Of a stretch of DNA of 8,773 nt, positions 1-6,628 are shown one piece after another. Every line of letters starts with the position of its first letter. Positions within the stretch are counted from its first letter, which is position 1. The notes beneath the pieces are model-generated. The model was not told the DNA's origin and did not search any database. It saw nothing but the letters and a program-made list of their open reading frames with translations. This DNA comes from Pollutibacter sp044353505 (GTDB taxonomy: Bacteria > Bacteroidota > Bacteroidia > Chitinophagales > Chitinophagaceae), in assembly GCA_044353505.1 (NCBI GenBank), contig JBILBU010000055.1:1-8773 (forward strand). Direction: 5' to 3'. Made by a program: the position numbers and the translations under genes.

Positions 1-34
1 AAAATTCTTCAAACTCTTTAACTTCTGAACTCAT
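1..34 (-). CDS. 5' end of an unidentified minus-strand gene (partial)
   Basis: Reading the minus strand from the ATG at 34-32 gives MSSEVKEFEEF before the window ends. The charged, Glu/Lys-rich start looks like a real cytoplasmic protein N-terminus, and the AT-rich stretch to its right (35-120) would suit an upstream region shared with the plus-strand acetyltransferase gene. Only eleven codons are visible, so neither family nor function can be assigned. The call rests on residue composition and the divergent layout alone and could be a chance open frame. Confidence 0.4.
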   Translation of the reverse strand, partial: MSSEVKEFEEF

Positions 35-70
35 TTGCTTAATAATACTTATCGCAGATAGTGTATTAAC

Positions 71-84
71 ACTTTATATAAAGT
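71..84. repeat. perfect 14-bp AT-rich palindrome, possible operator
   Basis: ACTTTATATAAAGT is identical to its own reverse complement. It lies in the AT-rich region between the putative minus-strand gene start at 34 and the plus-strand acetyltransferase gene, where a dimeric regulator could bind. No regulator gene is visible in the window. In DNA this AT-rich a 14-bp palindrome can also arise by chance. Confidence 0.35.
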
Positions 85-291
85 ATATAAACAATAGATT
101 TTCAATATTTTATTAACTTTATGACTTTAATACCCTGTTTTATACATTCAATCTTGGATTTTCTTCTCCCAGATGGTACTTCTCAATATTTATCATTTTC
201 CAACCCCCCTTACTCATCTCTTACTTTCCAGAAAAAGAGACTAATTTCACCTCAACCTAAGCTACCTATTAAGCCTCAACCAGAAGAACTT

Positions 292-807
292 ATGGAGATT
301 ATAAGACAGGCATCTCGGAAAGACATTCCCCTAATCCAAGAATTGAGCAGTGAGATCTGGCATCAAGTCTACCCAACTGTGATATCGGTAGACCAGATAA
401 ATTTTATGCTGGACACCATGTACAGCACCACCGCCATTGATAACCAAATCAGACAACTTGGACATAGATTCATCATCCTTGAATTTGAAGAAACCGGAGT
501 CGGCTTCGCCTCCTACTCTATTAAACATCCATCGGAACCCAAAAGATACCGACTGCAGAAACTATACCTGAAACCAGAACTCCATGGTCGGGGCCTAGGC
601 AAAAAAATGGTGAGTCATATATGCCATGAAATACTTGGGCTAGGTGGAACAGCTTTGGAGCTGAATGTAAATAAGAAGAACCCGGCAATTCTATTTTATG
701 AACACCTTGGGTTTTATAGGGAGGAAGAAGTGGTTATCGATATCGGAAACGGCTTTTTAATGGATGATTATATCATGGTGTTAGACCTTACCCAAAAGCC
801 GCTGTAA
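292..807 (+). CDS. GNAT-family N-acetyltransferase
   Basis: A 171-residue protein of the GCN5-related N-acetyltransferase fold, expected to transfer an acetyl group from acetyl-CoA to an amine on a small molecule or protein in the cytoplasm. The N-terminus (MEIIRQASRKDIPLIQELS) is the typical first strand and helix of the fold. The acetyl-CoA loop appears near residues 93-98 as HGRGLG followed by KKM, close to the Q/R-x-x-G-x-G consensus but with His first. The C-terminal motif NPAILFYEHLGF is classical. The frame stays open back to an ATG at 121, but that 57-residue extension is Pro/Ser-rich and unlike the family. The ATG at 292 follows a purine-rich AGAAGAA and fits the usual GNAT length. 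The substrate cannot be predicted. The gene ends just before the ahcY promoter and is probably transcribed separately. Confidence 0.85.
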   Translation: MEIIRQASRKDIPLIQELSSEIWHQVYPTVISVDQINFMLDTMYSTTAIDNQIRQLGHRFIILEFEETGVGFASYSIKHPSEPKRYRLQKLYLKPELHGRGLGKKMVSHICHEILGLGGTALELNVNKKNPAILFYEHLGFYREEEVVIDIGNGFLMDDYIMVLDLTQKPL

Positions 808-809
808 CC

Positions 810-840
810 TATGTTTTTTGGATAGGATGGACTAACTTTG
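810..840 (+). promoter_or_regulatory. Bacteroidota-type promoter for ahcY
   Basis: TAACTTTG at 833-840 matches the Bacteroidota -7 consensus TAnnTTTG exactly. TATG at 810-813, 19 bases upstream, is a one-mismatch -33 element (consensus TTTG). Transcription would begin roughly 5-8 bases beyond 840, leaving an untranslated leader of about 10 bases before the ahcY ATG at 858. The -33 box starts three bases after the stop codon of the acetyltransferase gene. Such a short leader leaves no room for a riboswitch. Confidence 0.7.
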
Positions 841-857
841 CACAAAATTAACACATC

Positions 858-2186
858 ATGTCAACCATCGCTAACACTCAACTGGATTTCGCACTACCCT
901 ATAAAGTAAAAGATATTACCCTCGCAGAATGGGGTCGTAAGGAAATCAGACTTGCTGAAGCCGAAATGCCCGGACTTATGGCACTCCGTTCCGAATATGG
1001 CCCTTCACAACCACTTAAGGGTGCAAGAATCGCAGGTTGCCTGCACATGACCATCCAAACTGCTGTTCTTATTGAAACACTTATCGCACTGGGAGCTGAA
1101 GTAAAATGGAGCTCTTGCAATATATTTTCTACTCAAGACCAAGCTGCTGCGGCAATCGCTGCTGCGGGTATTGGCGTATTTGCCTGGAAAGGCCAAAGCA
1201 TCGAGGAAGCTGATTGGTGTATCGAACAAACCCTGTTCTTTGGTGGTGCTGATAAACCATTGAACATGATTCTTGATGATGGTGGTGACCTTACCAATAT
1301 CGTGCTTGACAAATATCCTGAACTGGTTCAACACGTTAAGGGCATTTCTGAAGAAACTACGACAGGTGTTCATAGGCTTTATGAGCGTGTTGCAAAAGGA
1401 ACTCTTCCAATGCCTGCAATTAATGTGAATGATAGCGTAACCAAATCAAAATTTGATAACAAATACGGATGTAAAGAATCCCTGGTTGATGCCATCAGAA
1501 GAGCTACTGACGTGATGCTGGCTGGTAAAGTTGCTGTTGTTGGTGGATATGGTGATGTTGGAAAAGGTTCTGCTGCTTCTCTTGCCGGTGCTGGTTGCCG
1601 TGTAATTGTAACGGAGATCGATCCGATTTGCGCTCTTCAAGCTGCAATGGATGGATTTGAAGTGAAAAAAATGATTGATGCAGTTAAAGAGGCCGACATC
1701 GTTGTAACAGCTTCTGGCTGCCGCGACCTAATCACAGGAGCCCACTTTAAAGTAATGAAGGATAAGGTGATTGTTTGCAATATCGGCCATTTTGATATTG
1801 AGATTGATGTTGCCTGGCTAAATACCAACTACGGTGAAACAAAAGATACCATCAAACCTCAAGTAGATATCTATACCGTAGATGGGAAAGACATTATCCT
1901 GCTTGCAGAAGGCCGCCTGGTTAACCTAGGATGTGGAACTGGCCACCCTAGCTTTGTGATGAGCAGCTCATTCACCAACCAGACGCTAGCCCAAATTGAA
2001 CTCTGGAGCAACCACAAAAACTACGACAACAACGTTTACGTGTTGCCGAAGCACCTTGATGAAAAAGTTGCCTACTTACACCTATCTAAAATTGGTGTTG
2101 TGTTGGATGAACTAAGCACTGATCAAGCTGATTATCTTGGAATTCCAAAGAGCGGTCCGTTTAAGACAGATTCTTACAGATACTAA
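858..2186 (+). CDS. ahcY: adenosylhomocysteinase (S-adenosylhomocysteine hydrolase)
   Basis: A 442-residue cytoplasmic enzyme, NAD-dependent, that reversibly splits S-adenosylhomocysteine into adenosine and homocysteine. This removes the inhibitory product of SAM-dependent methylation and feeds the methyl cycle. Family signatures run the full length: H63 in the substrate domain, SCNIFSTQDQAAAAIA (86-101), EETTTGVHRLY (165-175), NDSVTKSKFDNKYGC (191-205) with the catalytic Lys and Asp, and the NAD-binding GGYGDVGKG (229-237) followed by E253 in VTEIDP for the NAD ribose. The C-terminus KTDSYRY corresponds to the family's KPDHYRY tail, which reaches into the neighbouring subunit's NAD site. The length is normal for a bacterial enzyme and no key residue appears missing. 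It has its own consensus promoter. The hairpin-rich gap of 132 bp separates it from pdxJ, so co-transcription is uncertain. Confidence 0.98.
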   Translation: MSTIANTQLDFALPYKVKDITLAEWGRKEIRLAEAEMPGLMALRSEYGPSQPLKGARIAGCLHMTIQTAVLIETLIALGAEVKWSSCNIFSTQDQAAAAIAAAGIGVFAWKGQSIEEADWCIEQTLFFGGADKPLNMILDDGGDLTNIVLDKYPELVQHVKGISEETTTGVHRLYERVAKGTLPMPAINVNDSVTKSKFDNKYGCKESLVDAIRRATDVMLAGKVAVVGGYGDVGKGSAASLAGAGCRVIVTEIDPICALQAAMDGFEVKKMIDAVKEADIVVTASGCRDLITGAHFKVMKDKVIVCNIGHFDIEIDVAWLNTNYGETKDTIKPQVDIYTVDGKDIILLAEGRLVNLGCGTGHPSFVMSSSFTNQTLAQIELWSNHKNYDNNVYVLPKHLDEKVAYLHLSKIGVVLDELSTDQADYLGIPKSGPFKTDSYRY

Positions 2187-2188
2187 TA

Positions 2189-2309
2189 TTGTTTAGTCGT
2201 TTAGGTGTTTATTTGTTTAGGGTAGATCAATTTCTAAATGTTACTGAAGTAAAGGATTTAGAAAATATTAAACAACTAAACACCTAAACAACTAAACAAT
2301 TAAACACCT
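2189..2309. repeat. inverted array of 8-bp repeats forming a long nested hairpin
   Basis: The left arm holds four 8-bp units of form GTTTAGNN (2191-2222; the third is GTTTATTT). The right arm holds five units in the opposite orientation (2270-2309): AAACAACT, AAACACCT, AAACAACT, AAACAATT, AAACACCT. Bases 2189-2220 pair with 2268-2299 at 29 of 32 positions. Inside the 47-base loop a second perfect stem pairs TTTCTAAAT (2231-2239) with ATTTAGAAA (2256-2264). Inside that, TTAC (2241-2244) pairs with GTAA (2249-2252) around TGAA. The structure fills the ahcY-pdxJ gap and ends about ten bases before the pdxJ ATG. There is no U-tract of the usual terminator kind. It may act as a processing or stability element, an attenuator, or be a dispersed genomic repeat. 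Confidence 0.85.
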
Positions 2310-2318
2310 CAACCTAAC

Positions 2319-3038
2319 ATGACTCGTCTCTCAGTCAATATCAACAAAATTGCCACATTGAGAAACAGCCGTGGAGGCAATAACCCTGATCTAATCAAAA
2401 CTGCGCTTGATATAGAGCGTTTTGGAGCTGAAGGAATTACCGTACACCCAAGACCAGATGAGCGTCACATCCGCTATGCAGATGTATATGAATTGAAGAA
2501 ATCCATCTCCTCTGAATTCAATATTGAGGGCAACTGCAGAGAAGAAAAATTTGTAAAGTTGGTCTTAGAGGTAATGCCCCACCAAGTAACCCTTGTACCT
2601 GATGCTGAAGGTCAGATTACCTCTGATCATGGTTGGGATACGATTACACACCAGCATTATTTAAGCACAATAATTGCCACATTCAAATCTGCAGGCATAA
2701 GAACAAGCATTTTTTGTGATCCAGACCCTAGGATGGTAGAAGGTGCTGCTAAAACAGGAACTGATAGGATTGAGCTTTATACAGAATCTTATGCGAGATT
2801 ATTTCAGAAAAATCCGGATGAAGCAATTGCCCCTTATGTAGAAGCTGCAAATATTGCCAAAAAGCACGGATTGGGAATAAATGCTGGCCACGATCTAGAC
2901 CTAAATAATCTTGGATTTCTATCTAAACACATCCCTTCAATTGATGAAGTCAGCATTGGGCATGCATTAATCTGTGATGCACTTTATTTTGGACTAGAAA
3001 ACACTGTTCAACTCTACAAACGACAACTGCAATTCTGA
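2319..3038 (+). CDS. pdxJ: pyridoxine 5'-phosphate synthase
   Basis: A 239-residue TIM-barrel enzyme of the DXP-dependent vitamin B6 pathway. It condenses 1-deoxy-D-xylulose 5-phosphate with 3-amino-2-oxopropyl phosphate to give pyridoxine 5'-phosphate in the cytoplasm. Visible family motifs are LSVNINKIATLRNSRGG (4-20), ITVHPRPDERHIRY (40-53) with the conserved H43, E70 in NIEGN, HQVTLVPD (88-95), RIELYTESYA (150-159), INAGHDLDLNNL (187-198) with H191, and EVSIGHALICDAL near the C-terminus. These include the His/Glu/His residues expected for catalysis. The HPRPDERH variant differs from the proteobacterial HLREDRRH form and is, from memory, usual in Bacteroidota. There is no Shine-Dalgarno sequence. 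The start lies about ten bases after the paired part of the hairpin, so folding could affect translation. Confidence 0.97.
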   Translation: MTRLSVNINKIATLRNSRGGNNPDLIKTALDIERFGAEGITVHPRPDERHIRYADVYELKKSISSEFNIEGNCREEKFVKLVLEVMPHQVTLVPDAEGQITSDHGWDTITHQHYLSTIIATFKSAGIRTSIFCDPDPRMVEGAAKTGTDRIELYTESYARLFQKNPDEAIAPYVEAANIAKKHGLGINAGHDLDLNNLGFLSKHIPSIDEVSIGHALICDALYFGLENTVQLYKRQLQF

Positions 3039-3075
3039 ACCATTTCTTTCATAACTTGTAATAAATAAAAAAACC

Positions 3076-3582
3076 ATGAAATCTATTTTGTACAGTCTAA
3101 TCTGTTTGATTTTATCATCAACCGTAATTTCTGCTTGTGCACAAAACGGAAAGCCTAGTCCCGCTTCAACCACAACCGGCAAGGTTGGAAATGCAACAAT
3201 CACCATCAACTATGGAGCCCCTTCTGTTAAAGGAAGAAAGATTTGGGGAGAGCTAGTACCTTATGGAAAGGTTTGGAGAACTGGAGCTAACGATGCAACA
3301 ACTATTAAAATTGATCAGGACGTACTCATTGAAGGAAAATCACTCCCTAAAGGAGAATATGCATTGTTCACTATCCCAGAAGCAAAAGAGTGGACAATCA
3401 TTTTTAATAAAAACGCAAAACAATGGGGTGCCTATAGCTATAAGCAGGAAGATGATGCACTTAGGGTGAATGTAAAGCCAACAGCATCTTCATCTTTAAC
3501 AGAGACACTCAAATTTGAGGTTACCGGTGGTAAAGTAGTATTGAAGTGGGAGAACACAGAAGTTGGATTTAAAGTAAAATAG
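3076..3582 (+). CDS. DUF2911 family lipoprotein
   Basis: A 168-residue secreted protein of unknown function. Residues 1-20 form a signal peptide with a hydrophobic core, ending in the lipobox ISAC with the lipidated Cys at position 21. The low-complexity linker that follows (NGKPSPASTTT) leads to a compact beta-rich domain. Motifs matching DUF2911 proteins are GRKIWGELVPYGKVWRTGAN (53-72), a LPKGEYALFTIP stretch (90-101) and WTIIFNK (106-112), then QWGAYSYKQEDD (116-127). No acidic lipoprotein-export signal directly follows the Cys, so the final membrane face is uncertain. It starts 37 bases after pdxJ; a weak TAACTTG at 3052-3058 might be a promoter -7 element, but no -33 box is evident. A strong terminator follows. 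The family call is from memory of its motifs. Confidence 0.85.
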   Translation: MKSILYSLICLILSSTVISACAQNGKPSPASTTTGKVGNATITINYGAPSVKGRKIWGELVPYGKVWRTGANDATTIKIDQDVLIEGKSLPKGEYALFTIPEAKEWTIIFNKNAKQWGAYSYKQEDDALRVNVKPTASSSLTETLKFEVTGGKVVLKWENTEVGFKVK

Positions 3583-3602
3583 TAATCTACTTTATAAGAT
3601 TT

Positions 3603-3637
3603 AACATAGGGTATCCCATCGGATACCCTATGTTTTT
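3603..3637 (+). terminator. intrinsic terminator of the DUF2911 gene, possibly bidirectional
   Basis: A perfect 12-bp stem, CATAGGGTATCC (3605-3616) and GGATACCCTATG (3621-3632), closes on a CATC tetraloop. Two A-T pairs extend it to 3603-3634, and a five-base T run follows at 3633-3637. It sits 20 bases after the stop of the DUF2911 gene. The T run overlaps the stop codon (3638-3636) of the convergent esterase gene. On the minus strand the sequence after the stem is only moderately T-rich, so termination from that side would be weaker. Confidence 0.92.
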
Positions 3638-4406
3638 ATGATAGGACCCAGCTGATGAATGTTGGCATAGTCCTACCCCATGTTCCGATATCATGCGTAC
3701 CATCATCTATTTCCAAATAAACAATATCCCTGTCCCTGTTGTATCCAATATGCTCAAGCTCGCTGATCAAGTCTAGTGTGTCGTCTATTGCATCAATAAT
3801 CCCATTGTTATTTCGGTCTGCCTTTTCATCGAGCCCTCCAACCTGAAAAAAGAATTGTTGTCTGGCTGAATAAGCTTTTGTCCTCACTTTTGCATGCATA
3901 ATTCGATCAACCTCATCACTATACCCATCACCCACGGCTTTGGATCGCCACCAAAATGAACCAGAGAACACACCACATTTCTGAAATTCAGAGGGATGCT
4001 CGATGGTGATATCAAAAGCCATGAGTCCGCCAAGAGAAAATCCTGCAACATATTTATTCCTGAATTCAGAGAGGCCCAGATACTTTAAAAGAGCAGGCAT
4101 AAGCTCTTGAAGAATAAAGGTGGAATAGGCTTTAGCTTTTGAACCGCGGTTCAGAAAATCTGGCCTATCGGATACCCCGTACTCTTGCCTTCTATCATGA
4201 CCAGCATGAATCCCCACACAAATCAAGTGTTGAGTAAGATCACCAAATTGCTGGAGAATGTCCGAAAAATTCATATTACAAAGATCTTGTCCGTCATTAA
4301 ACAACAAGAGATCATAAGAACTTCCCTTCGCCCCAACCTGCGATTGATAAATGTCAACCGATACTAACCGATCCAAAAAAATAGACTGAATTTGAAATGA
4401 TATCAT
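3636..4406 (-). CDS. putative esterase, alpha/beta hydrolase (esterase D / enterochelin-esterase-like)
   Basis: A 256-residue protein of the putative-esterase family (PF00756-like), expected to hydrolyse an ester with a Ser-His-Asp triad. The nucleophile elbow GFSLGG places the serine at residue 124. A candidate acid lies at D193 in VGGLDEKAD and the histidine is probably H238 in DDGTHDIGTW. Early strands show YDLLLFNDGQD (31-41) and LICVGIHAGHDR (61-72), typical of the fold and oxyanion region. Residues 197-208, DRNNNGIIDAID, match a 12-residue EF-hand calcium loop next to the predicted acid. No signal peptide is visible, so it is probably cytoplasmic. The natural substrate is unknown. The gene converges on the DUF2911 gene and diverges from the ligase operon. 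Confidence 0.85.
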   Translation of the reverse strand: MISFQIQSIFLDRLVSVDIYQSQVGAKGSSYDLLLFNDGQDLCNMNFSDILQQFGDLTQHLICVGIHAGHDRRQEYGVSDRPDFLNRGSKAKAYSTFILQELMPALLKYLGLSEFRNKYVAGFSLGGLMAFDITIEHPSEFQKCGVFSGSFWWRSKAVGDGYSDEVDRIMHAKVRTKAYSARQQFFFQVGGLDEKADRNNNGIIDAIDDTLDLISELEHIGYNRDRDIVYLEIDDGTHDIGTWGRTMPTFISWVLS

Positions 4407-4430
4407 AAAATAATAACATCAATTGAAACT

Positions 4431-4458
4431 GCAATTTAGTCTTTAACTACAAACCCAA
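4431..4458 (-). promoter_or_regulatory. possible promoter for the esterase gene in the divergent 94-bp gap
   Basis: On the minus strand TTG (4458-4456) and TAAATTGC (4438-4431) are separated by 17 bases and resemble the Bacteroidota -33 and -7 elements, with mismatches in the -7 box. The esterase ATG would be about 25 bases downstream. For the plus-strand operon the same gap offers TAACTTAG (4478-4485), one mismatch from TAnnTTTG, but with no matching -33 box. Both calls are tentative. Confidence 0.25.
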
Positions 4459-4493
4459 TTCACTAAACTAAAATCAGTAACTTAGGTAAAATA

Positions 4494-4498
4494 AGGAG
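4494..4498 (+). promoter_or_regulatory. Shine-Dalgarno-like AGGAG unusually close to the first ligase start
   Basis: AGGAG ends only two bases before the ATG at 4501, whereas effective spacing is usually about 5-9 bases. No later in-frame ATG, GTG or TTG occurs in the first codons, and the protein fold begins at once with ERKIGLLYG, so the start is kept. The motif is conspicuous because most other genes here lack one. Confidence 0.4.
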
Positions 4499-4500
4499 AC

Positions 4501-5460
4501 ATGGAGAGAAAAATTGGACTGCTGTACGGTAAAGAGCGTTCCTTTCCTGAAGCATTAATCAAAAGCATTAATGAAAAGAAAATAAAGGGTATTACAGCAG
4601 AGGCCGTGCATATCAATAAAGTTATTCAAGGGGATCCTTCAGGGTATGACGTGATTATTGACCGCATATCACAAGATGTTCCATTTTACAGAGCCTATTT
4701 AAAGAACGCAGCAATAAGCGGAACAGCAGTAATCAACAATCCTTTTTGGTGGAGTGCCGATGAGAAGTTTTTCAACAATGCACTAGCCACTAAAATTGGA
4801 GTTCCTGTTCCTAAAACCGTCATTTTGCCTTCGCGCGACCTGCCGGATGATACTTCAGCAGAATCATTTTCAAATCTTTCCTACCCGTTAGACTGGAATG
4901 CAATATTTGAATACGTTGGATTTCCAGCTTATATGAAACCATTTGCAGGAGGAGGATGGAAAAATGTGTATCGCCTGAACAGTTCAGAAGATTTTTTTCA
5001 GGTCCATGCACAAACCGGCCAATTGGTGATGCTCCTGCAAGAAGAAATTATCTTTGATCAATACTATCGCTGCTATTGCATTGGCAGAAAGCATGTGCGC
5101 ATCATGCCCTATGAACCTAGGAACCCTCACCACCTAAGGTATATTGCAGATTTCAAGCCCACAGCAAAAATGCTTAAGACCATGAAAGAGATTGTATTGA
5201 AAATCAATAACCATCTCGGATATGATTTTAATACCGTAGAACTTGCTATTCGTAATGGCATACCGTATGCAATTGACTTTTGCAACCCAGCACCAGATGC
5301 CGATTTAAAAAGCGTTGGAGAAGAAAACTTCAACTGGGTAGTAGAAACTTCTGCCAATTATGCAATTCAAATTGCTCAACAACTAAAAAAGAGCCAAGAC
5401 AACCTAACTTGGGGCGAATACATTCATAAAAGCGTAGCAAAAACTCCATTGACACCCTGA
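4501..5460 (+). CDS. ATP-grasp ligase, RimK-like fold (first of the amidoligase operon)
   Basis: A 319-residue protein with the ATP-grasp layout, expected to activate a carboxylate as an acyl-phosphate and join it to an amine or thiol. The N-terminal part (1-80) resembles a pre-ATP-grasp domain. NPFWWSADEKFFNNALATKIGVPVPKT spans 80-106 and marks the usual linker into the ATP domain. FPAYMKPFAGGGWKNVY (141-157) provides a nucleotide-binding Lys (K146) and the glycine-rich loop. LLQEEII (178-184) lies in the hinge region. FNTVELAIRNG (243-253, E247) and YAIDFCNPAPDADL (256-269, D259, N262) supply the metal-binding acids. Key ATP-grasp residues therefore look intact and the enzyme is likely active. 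The acceptor and donor substrates are unknown. It is followed after 13 bases by the YbdK-type ligase, implying a shared pathway. The subfamily is not recognised by name. Confidence 0.85.
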   Translation: MERKIGLLYGKERSFPEALIKSINEKKIKGITAEAVHINKVIQGDPSGYDVIIDRISQDVPFYRAYLKNAAISGTAVINNPFWWSADEKFFNNALATKIGVPVPKTVILPSRDLPDDTSAESFSNLSYPLDWNAIFEYVGFPAYMKPFAGGGWKNVYRLNSSEDFFQVHAQTGQLVMLLQEEIIFDQYYRCYCIGRKHVRIMPYEPRNPHHLRYIADFKPTAKMLKTMKEIVLKINNHLGYDFNTVELAIRNGIPYAIDFCNPAPDADLKSVGEENFNWVVETSANYAIQIAQQLKKSQDNLTWGEYIHKSVAKTPLTP

Positions 5461-5473
5461 TAAATCAGTAGCC

Positions 5474-6580
5474 ATGATAAATTATAAATTATTCACGATT
5501 GGAATCGAAGAGGAATACATGGTGATAGACCCTGTCACAAAAGAATTAATTAGCCATGAACAAAAAATAGTGGTTGAAGGTCAGAAAGCAATCAGTGAAA
5601 AAGTAAAAGCAGAAATGCACCAGGCGGTAGTAGAGGTCGGAACTGATGTATGCGCTGATATAGATGAAGCCAGAATAGACATTTCAAACCTCAGAAAAAC
5701 AATACATCAAATCGCTTCCTCACTAGGATATAGTGTGGGAGCAGCTGGAACACATCCATTCAGCACCTGGAGAAAGCAGTTGATTACAGACCATATCAGA
5801 TATCAAGAAATTGTCAACGAAATGCAGGACGCTGCAAGATCAAACCTAATTTTTGGACTGCATGTTCATGTAGGAATGCCATCAAAAGAAATGGCCATTC
5901 ATATTGCCAACTCTGCAAGATATTTTCTCCCCCATGTATTTGCGCTGAGCACCAATTCGCCTTTTTGGGAAGGACGTGAAACTGGTTTCAAATCGTATAG
6001 AACAAAAGTATTTGATAAGTTTCCAAGGACAGGAATTCCTGATTATTTCGACAGCTACAGTGCTTATGAAAACTATGTTAACCTACTGATCAAAACAAAT
6101 TGTATTGATAATGCTAAGAAAATATGGTGGGACCTTCGGGTTCATCCCGTTTATGGCACTGTCGAATTTAGGGTATGTGATGTACCCCTTACAGTTGATG
6201 AAAGCGTTGGATATGCTGCATTATTTCAATGCATTTGTGCCAAGCTATTTAAGCTAAGAGAAGCAAACCTTAATTTTATGATCTACCCTAGGGCCCTAAT
6301 TAACGAAAACAAATGGCGTGCATCTAGGTATGGAATTGAGGGGAAGATGATAGACTTTGGCAAAGAGCAAGAAGTGAATACCCGTTCCCTAATTCTTGAA
6401 TTGCTGGATTTCATAGATGATGTAGTGGATGAACTGGGCTGCAGAGATGCACTTAAAAATATTACTAAAATACTTGAAAAAGGTACAGGCGCAGACAGGC
6501 AGCTGGAAGTGTATAAGAAAAATAAAAACCTTATTTCCGTTGCGGAATATATCGAATCCAAGTTTCTTGATAATCTATAA
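5474..6580 (+). CDS. carboxylate-amine ligase, glutamate-cysteine ligase family 2 (YbdK-like)
   Basis: A 368-residue cytoplasmic enzyme of the GCS2/YbdK family, related to gamma-glutamylcysteine ligase and to the glutamine-synthetase fold. It would use ATP to form an amide between a carboxylate, possibly a glutamate side chain, and an amine. Motifs are the opening TIGIEEEYMVIDP (8-20), ARSNLIFGLHVHVG (121-134), LSTNSPFWEGRETG (158-171), WWDLRVHPVYGTVEFRVCD (218-236), ENKWRASRYG (278-287) and GTGADRQ (337-343). The length fits the family and all signature blocks are present, so it appears active. E. coli YbdK has weak glutamate-cysteine ligase activity in vitro and its true substrate is unsettled, so this annotation does not imply glutathione synthesis. 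No glutathione synthetase of the usual type is visible here. It lies between an ATP-grasp ligase and an amidotransferase-like gene. Confidence 0.93.
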   Translation: MINYKLFTIGIEEEYMVIDPVTKELISHEQKIVVEGQKAISEKVKAEMHQAVVEVGTDVCADIDEARIDISNLRKTIHQIASSLGYSVGAAGTHPFSTWRKQLITDHIRYQEIVNEMQDAARSNLIFGLHVHVGMPSKEMAIHIANSARYFLPHVFALSTNSPFWEGRETGFKSYRTKVFDKFPRTGIPDYFDSYSAYENYVNLLIKTNCIDNAKKIWWDLRVHPVYGTVEFRVCDVPLTVDESVGYAALFQCICAKLFKLREANLNFMIYPRALINENKWRASRYGIEGKMIDFGKEQEVNTRSLILELLDFIDDVVDELGCRDALKNITKILEKGTGADRQLEVYKKNKNLISVAEYIESKFLDNL

Positions 6581-6628
6581 GTTGGCAGTGAAACCTACAC
6601 ACAGAATTATTGTACTTTTACAGCTGAC

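Noticed and set aside
121..291. In-frame N-terminal extension of the acetyltransferase from the ATG at 121
   Set aside because: The 57 extra residues are Pro/Ser-rich, do not resemble a domain or a clean signal peptide, and precede a typical GNAT start at 292 that has a purine-rich upstream sequence.
808..857. A SAH or SAM riboswitch upstream of ahcY
   Set aside because: Only 50 bases separate the genes and the promoter occupies most of them, leaving a leader of about ten bases with no structured element.
1005..1373. A 122-codon minus-strand open frame inside ahcY, and similar long antisense frames elsewhere
   Set aside because: They lie opposite strongly conserved coding sequence, resemble no known protein, and are shadows of the real frames.
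2212..2242. A pdxJ promoter inside the repeat region (TTTG at 2212-2215, 19 bases, TAAATGTT at 2235-2242)
   Set aside because: The -7 box has two mismatches to TAnnTTTG, and the same bases are explained by the octamer repeats and nested stem.
2189..2309. A CRISPR array or mobile-element terminal repeats
   Set aside because: The units are only 8 bp with no spacers, and there is no cas gene, transposase or target-site duplication. The arms enclose just 47 bases.
5474..6580. Naming the GCS2-family gene gshA and proposing glutathione synthesis
   Set aside because: The motifs are of the YbdK type, whose physiological substrate is unsettled, and no ordinary glutathione synthetase accompanies it.
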